This document shows, one piece after another, positions 60,360-64,000 of a stretch of 64,000 nucleotides of DNA (the first letter of the stretch is position 1; every line of letters starts with the position of its first letter). The notes under the pieces are model-generated. The model ran no database searches. It was not told the DNA's origin and saw only the letters and a program-made list of their open reading frames with translations. Origin of the DNA: CAWDMC01 sp963803295 (lineage in GTDB: Bacteria > Acidobacteriota > Terriglobia > UBA7540); contig CAWDMC010000024.1 in NCBI GenBank assembly GCA_963803295.1, forward strand, positions 310,001 through 374,000, given 5' to 3'. The position numbers and the translations under genes were made by a program.

Positions 60360-63011
60360 TTATTCATAGCGGAGCGCTACCATTGGGTCGACCTTCGTCG
60401 CCCGCCTCGCGGGAAGGTAAGTTGCCAAGAGAACGACGCCGGCAAGAACCAAGGAAACCGAAGCAAAGGTTCCCAGGTCCGTTGGTTTGATGCCGTAGAG
60501 CAGGCTTGACAGGAATCGTGTGAGCGCCAGCGCTCCGGCAACCCCGGCGGTTATTCCGAGAACCGCCAGCGCTGCCCCGTAGCGCAGGACGAGTTTCATC
60601 ACATCCTGCCGCTGCGCGCCGAGCGCCATGCGGATTCCGATTTCGTGTGTGCGCCGAGTTACTGAGTAGGTCATCACACCGTAAACCCCTACTCCGGCAA
60701 GCACGACCGCCATCCCCGCGAAAATGGTCAGTACCATCGTGTTAAAACGCTGCGGCGCAACGGCTTCGGACAACCGGTGATCCATGGTGGCAACGTCATA
60801 GACCGGTTGATTCCGGTCCACCTCCTGCACCTTCTCCCGTACTGTGGCTGCGAGAGATAAGGGGTCGGAGATGGCGCGTACGAGCAACGTCATGCTGGGG
60901 CCGGGATCTTGAAGATAGGAAGTGAAGATCTCGGCTGAGGGATCGGTTCCAAGAGGCAGGTGCCTCACATTCTGCACGAGGCCGACAATCGAGTACCACT
61001 TGCCCTCGGACCCGCCAAGTCGAATGCGCCTTCCAACCGGATTCTCGTCTCCGAAGACGCCGCGGGCGAAAATCTCGTTCACTATCGCCACGCGGTGGGC
61101 CGAGTCAGCGTCGCCGGAAGTGAAATATCGCCCAGAGGTAAGTGGAATCCGTAAAGTGCGGAAATAGGCAGGCGTGATCACGCATTCAGGCGTGCTGCGG
61201 CTCATTTCCGGTGGCACCGGTCGACCTTCGACTTCTACGCTTGTCCTAGTCGCGATGCCCATGACAGGCGGAGAACTCGCTGCGGCGACGGATTCGACCC
61301 CAGGAAGCTCCGAGAGACCTTCGAGAACGTTCTCGAGGAAAGCGGCCTGCTGAGCAGGTTTGGGATACTTTCCGAGCGGTAACATGATTCGTTCCGTCAG
61401 AATATGCCGCGGGTCAAAGCCGGGATCTACAGAAGTGAGGCGGACGAAGCTGCGGATTAGGAGGCCCGCGCCAGTTGACAGGACAAGAGCCAGAGCTACC
61501 TCGGAAACCAGCAGCAGCGCGCGCACTCGCTGCGCAGCGCCCGCAGCAGGTGCGCTCGGCTTGGTCTCTTTTAGTGTTTCTTCTAGCTGCAGCCTGGAAG
61601 CGACAAAGACCGGCGCCAGACCAAATGCGACACCGGTGCATACCGTAATCGCCGCAATGAACGCAAACACCCAAAGGTCGAAGCCTGCGCTCCCGAGGCC
61701 TGGGATGTTACGCGGACCGAAGTGGCGAAGAAGCCCCACGCCGCCTGCCCCCAAGATCAGTCCGGCGGCTCCTCCAAGTAGAGCGAGCGCGAAGCTCTCA
61801 ATGAGCAGTTGCCTGGTCAGCCGCCAGCGACCCGCACCAAGCGCGGCACGCACCGCAAACTCCTTCTCCCGGGCGGCAGCGCGTGCAAGTTGCAGATTCG
61901 CGACATTGGCACAGGCCAACAGCAGCACAAACCCGACTGCCCCCAGCAGAATCAAAAGAACCGGGCGCGCGTCTCCTGCCAGGTGTTGATGAAGAGTCTC
62001 AATTCTCACTTGCAACCCAACGCGCATCTGAGCGAAAGTCGGCGATACCGTCTTGTCTGACCTGCGATTGATCGTGATTACGTCAGACTTGGCGCGTTCG
62101 AGGCCTACCCCCTGCTTGAGGCGACCTATGACCGCAACTATCGCCAGTGCGCGGGCGGACCAGTCGGCCTTCGGCGGAAGGCCGGAAGGGGCAAACAACT
62201 CCGGGCTCCAGTCGCCGGGGAAGCGGAAGCTGTCGGGCATGATTCCGATAACGGTGTACCCCTTTTCGTCGAGAGTTATAACTTTGCCGACGAGGTTAGG
62301 ATCGGAATGGAAGCGGCGTCGCCACAACGAATGGCTCAACAGTACAACCGGCGGCCCTCCGGGCCGATCTTCCTCAGGGAGAAAGCCTCGTCCCAGAGCG
62401 GGGCGCACCCCGAGCATCGGGAAGAAGTTCCAGGTCACACCGATTCCGTCAATGCGCTCCGGCTCACCGCTACCACTGAGGTTGAGTTCCCCAAAACCTC
62501 CATAGGCGGCCACGCTCTCGAAAACCTGGTTTTGCGCGGTCCAATTGAGGAAATCGGGGCTGGGCACCACAGTATTGTTAAGGCGCGGCCAGAATTCTGT
62601 GATCCACACCAAGCGGTCCGGATCACTGTAAGGCAAGGGATGTAGTAGGACAGCACTGACGACGCTGAAAACAGCAGCATTCACCCCGATGCCGAGTGCA
62701 AGGGTTAACACCGCCGCGACAGTGAAGCCGGTATTCTTCCTTAGCATTCGCAGGCCGTACCGCACATCTGCAATGAGTTCTCCCAGCAGGCGTGATCCCA
62801 GCGCCTCCCGGCACTCTTCCTTGTACCGCTGGTAGCCGCCAAACTCGATCCGGGCCTGGCGCTCCGCCTCCGCGCGTGCGAGTCCCTGACGCTCCAGATC
62901 GTCAGCGCGAGTCAGCAAGTGGGATTGAAGCTCTTCTTCCATTTCCTGCTCGACTCGCGGGCGGCGGAAAACAAAGTCCAGGACCGTGCGAAGAGAAGCC
63001 AAGAGTGTCAT
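60360..63011 (-). CDS. ADOP-family permease A7, intact, overlapped with padR
   Basis: 883 residues. MTLLASLRTVLDFVFRRPRV, prefix domain (LARAEAERQARIEFGGYQRY), TM1, core 1 (PSPDFLNWTAQNQVFESVAA), FtsX 1 (FVLLLACANVANLQLARAAA), core 2, FtsX 2 (MAVVLAGVGVYGVMTYSVTR) and PARRATKVDPMVALRYE. Its ATG overlaps the padR stop (ATGA), so translation is coupled to the regulator. It is the promoter-proximal permease and one of two fully intact ones. Confidence 0.9.
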   Translation of the reverse strand: MTLLASLRTVLDFVFRRPRVEQEMEEELQSHLLTRADDLERQGLARAEAERQARIEFGGYQRYKEECREALGSRLLGELIADVRYGLRMLRKNTGFTVAAVLTLALGIGVNAAVFSVVSAVLLHPLPYSDPDRLVWITEFWPRLNNTVVPSPDFLNWTAQNQVFESVAAYGGFGELNLSGSGEPERIDGIGVTWNFFPMLGVRPALGRGFLPEEDRPGGPPVVLLSHSLWRRRFHSDPNLVGKVITLDEKGYTVIGIMPDSFRFPGDWSPELFAPSGLPPKADWSARALAIVAVIGRLKQGVGLERAKSDVITINRRSDKTVSPTFAQMRVGLQVRIETLHQHLAGDARPVLLILLGAVGFVLLLACANVANLQLARAAAREKEFAVRAALGAGRWRLTRQLLIESFALALLGGAAGLILGAGGVGLLRHFGPRNIPGLGSAGFDLWVFAFIAAITVCTGVAFGLAPVFVASRLQLEETLKETKPSAPAAGAAQRVRALLLVSEVALALVLSTGAGLLIRSFVRLTSVDPGFDPRHILTERIMLPLGKYPKPAQQAAFLENVLEGLSELPGVESVAAASSPPVMGIATRTSVEVEGRPVPPEMSRSTPECVITPAYFRTLRIPLTSGRYFTSGDADSAHRVAIVNEIFARGVFGDENPVGRRIRLGGSEGKWYSIVGLVQNVRHLPLGTDPSAEIFTSYLQDPGPSMTLLVRAISDPLSLAATVREKVQEVDRNQPVYDVATMDHRLSEAVAPQRFNTMVLTIFAGMAVVLAGVGVYGVMTYSVTRRTHEIGIRMALGAQRQDVMKLVLRYGAALAVLGITAGVAGALALTRFLSSLLYGIKPTDLGTFASVSLVLAGVVLLATYLPARRATKVDPMVALRYE

Positions 63012-63349
63012 AGTTCCTCGGGCTGGGTGCTCAAGGCACTTCCTATCGCAGCGGCAAGCCGGTTCCAGTCCTCGGTCTCCTGGCGGAGCCGCCTTTGCCC
63101 GGCTGCGGTCAGTTCGTAGTATTTTGCCCGCCGGTTATTCTCTGAAGTGCCCCAGGTGCCCTTCAATAGTCCTTGACGCACTAAGCGAAAGAGAGCCGGA
63201 TACAGCGCTCCTTGCTCGATGACCAGGGCACCCTTTGAGATCTGGCCGATCCGCAGGAGAACGCCGTAGCCGTGCAGGGGACCCAGGGAGACCGCTTTGA
63301 GTATCAGGAGATCGAGGGTGCCGGGAAGGATTTGGGCGCGCGTGTCCAT
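63008..63349 (-). CDS. PadR-family transcriptional regulator
   Basis: 113 residues. PadR winged-helix: ILPGTLDLLILKAVSLGPLH, HGYGVLLRIGQ, VIEQGALYPALFRLVRQGLL, WGTSENNRRAKYYELTAAGQ, RRLRQETEDWNRL. The ATG at 63349 follows AGGTG; a longer frame to 63400 would run through the promoter. PadR genes next to ADOP genes are the usual acidobacterial arrangement. It probably represses its own promoter, and thus the array, until an effector binds; the effector is unknown. Confidence 0.92.
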   Translation of the reverse strand: MDTRAQILPGTLDLLILKAVSLGPLHGYGVLLRIGQISKGALVIEQGALYPALFRLVRQGLLKGTWGTSENNRRAKYYELTAAGQRRLRQETEDWNRLAAAIGSALSTQPEEL

Positions 63350-63355
63350 GCAACA

Positions 63356-63400
63356 CCTAAGTAGGTTAGGAGTGTATCCCGAGCTGAACGGGCCTGTCAA
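63356..63400 (-). promoter_or_regulatory. padR-ADOP promoter with candidate operator
   Basis: On the minus strand TTGACA (63395-63400) is followed after 18 bp by TACACT (63371-63376), a good sigma-70-type match. Immediately downstream CCTAACCTACTTAGG (63356-63370) contains CCTA-CT-TAGG, an inverted arrangement over the likely transcription start where a PadR dimer could bind. The sequence match is direct; the regulatory role is inferred. Confidence 0.55.
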
Positions 63401-63580
63401 GCACCCGTGAAACGTCGCCCCTTGCCCGCGACGATCCCGCGATGATTCCGCGATGGAAAACTGCAGCGCCTTCAGATGGGCGTAAGGGACTTAGGACTTA
63501 ATCGTGGCCTCGCCGCTTGCGGGTTGCAAGCCCACGTCGGTTCACTTAAGATATCCCTTTGTTTCCTCCCGCGTGTCTAA

Positions 63581-63618
63581 CCTTATGGCCTTATGGCCTT
63601 ATGGCCTTATGGCCTTAG
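63581..63618. repeat. Tandem repeat of CCTTATGG (8 bp, about 4.6 copies)
   Basis: Five successive CCTTATGG-type units occupy 63581-63618. A second small duplication, GGATAGCCGGA, occurs twice at about 63700-63722. No gene is visible in 63401-63756 otherwise. Confidence 0.75.
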
Positions 63619-63756
63619 GGCAAAGTCCCGACGCGTGGGGTCCGTCCTGATTGCTGTCCGCAGATGGCGCTTTGGGCCTCTGAGCTTGCGGACCTCCAAA
63701 GGATAGCCGGAGGGGATAGCCGGAAGGGCTGACCCACTGAGCGTCAGAGGGAGACA

Positions 63757-64000
63757 ATGAACCGACAATACTTCAAGAAATACAGCGGCTCGCTTGCCCG
63801 CGAAATGGAAATGCTTGTATTCGGCGACAGTGGGGTGCGGGTGATGGCATTCCCCACGTTGATGGGACGCTTCTTCGATTGGGAGGATCGCGGGTTAGTT
63901 TCCGCTCTTTCGGAACACCTGAACCGCGGCTGGATCCAACTCTACTGCGTCGACAGCGTTGACGCTGAGAGCTGGTACAACGAGGCCATCCCGCCCCACG
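63757..64000 (+). CDS. Esterase-family protein (S-formylglutathione hydrolase/PF00756-like), 5' part
   Basis: 81 codons before the window ends. The ATG follows AGAGGGAG. The start (YFKKYSGSLAREMEMLVFGD, VRVMAFPTLMGRFFDWEDRG, GWIQLYCVDSVDAESWYNEA) matches the esterase family whose members carry a D-family alpha/beta-hydrolase fold. The catalytic Ser-Asp-His lie beyond the window. It is divergent from padR and probably unrelated to it. Confidence 0.75.
   Translation, partial: MNRQYFKKYSGSLAREMEMLVFGDSGVRVMAFPTLMGRFFDWEDRGLVSALSEHLNRGWIQLYCVDSVDAESWYNEAIPPH

Noticed and set aside
63581..63618. CRISPR-like repeat
   Set aside because: Units are 8 bp with no spacers and no cas genes nearby; it is a simple tandem repeat.

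Overview
The window most likely comes from an acidobacterium (Acidobacteriota, Solibacter/Bryobacterales- or Terriglobales-like). GC content is moderately high, many exported proteins have Sec or Tat leaders, the metabolic genes are scattered and mostly monocistronic, and above all there is a long tandem array of large 'duplicated orphan permeases' (ADOP family, MacB/FtsX-like without an ATPase) behind a PadR regulator. The taxonomic call is an inference from gene content.

Left part (1-39.5 kb). This is a patchwork of peptide, sugar and redox genes: a partial carboxypeptidase-regulatory-like protein, a DUF5666-type exported protein, an alpha/beta hydrolase, an M49 (DPP III-like) metallopeptidase, DedA, GH29 alpha-L-fucosidase divergent from a Tat-exported TIM-barrel isomerase, a lactonase-TonB pair, one intact and one truncated class-C beta-lactamase-like hydrolase, an N-acyl-D-amino-acid deacylase, a CocE-type hydrolase, a 3-methyladenine glycosylase, a metallo-beta-lactamase-fold hydrolase, a ThDP enzyme, a GyrI-like protein, a Phd/PIN toxin-antitoxin pair, a di-haem cytochrome c peroxidase, a RusA/PD-(D/E)XK nuclease pair, a cupin, a chemoreceptor with a CZB domain, and an AsmA-like protein. 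One clear signalling unit lies at 6.2-13.0 kb on the minus strand: TonB-dependent receptor, YfiR-family periplasmic protein, CHASE8-like/HAMP hybrid histidine kinase. Its receptor gene is cut by an IS630-family element sitting in a TA dinucleotide; removing the element and one TA restores the frame exactly.

Right part (39.5-63.4 kb). PadR (start 63349) overlaps by 4 bp the first of seven tandem ADOP genes, all on the minus strand, called A7 to A1 here in transcription order, plus two C-terminal remnants. A5 and A7 are intact; A1 lacks its first codons. A2, A3 and A6 each carry one single-base frameshift. A4 carries an in-frame TAG, an IS1182-like element (TSD CTAG) and an IS630-family element (TSD TA); removing both restores an 883-codon frame. 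Between A1 and A2 lies a REP system: a REP-associated tyrosine transposase (RAYT), five near-identical hairpins, and two 360-bp internally deleted derivatives. Junction sequences repeated between ADOP genes suggest growth and decay of the array by recombination.

Intergenic DNA also contains a dispersed palindromic repeat family (CTGTAGCGCCGGTGTCCCC type, four sites), a 146-bp imperfect hairpin repeat, a repeat pair around the GyrI-like gene, and an 8-bp tandem repeat. Seven single-base shifts, most of them in short homopolymers, may be real decay or residual sequencing error. The window ends in the 5' part of an esterase-family gene.
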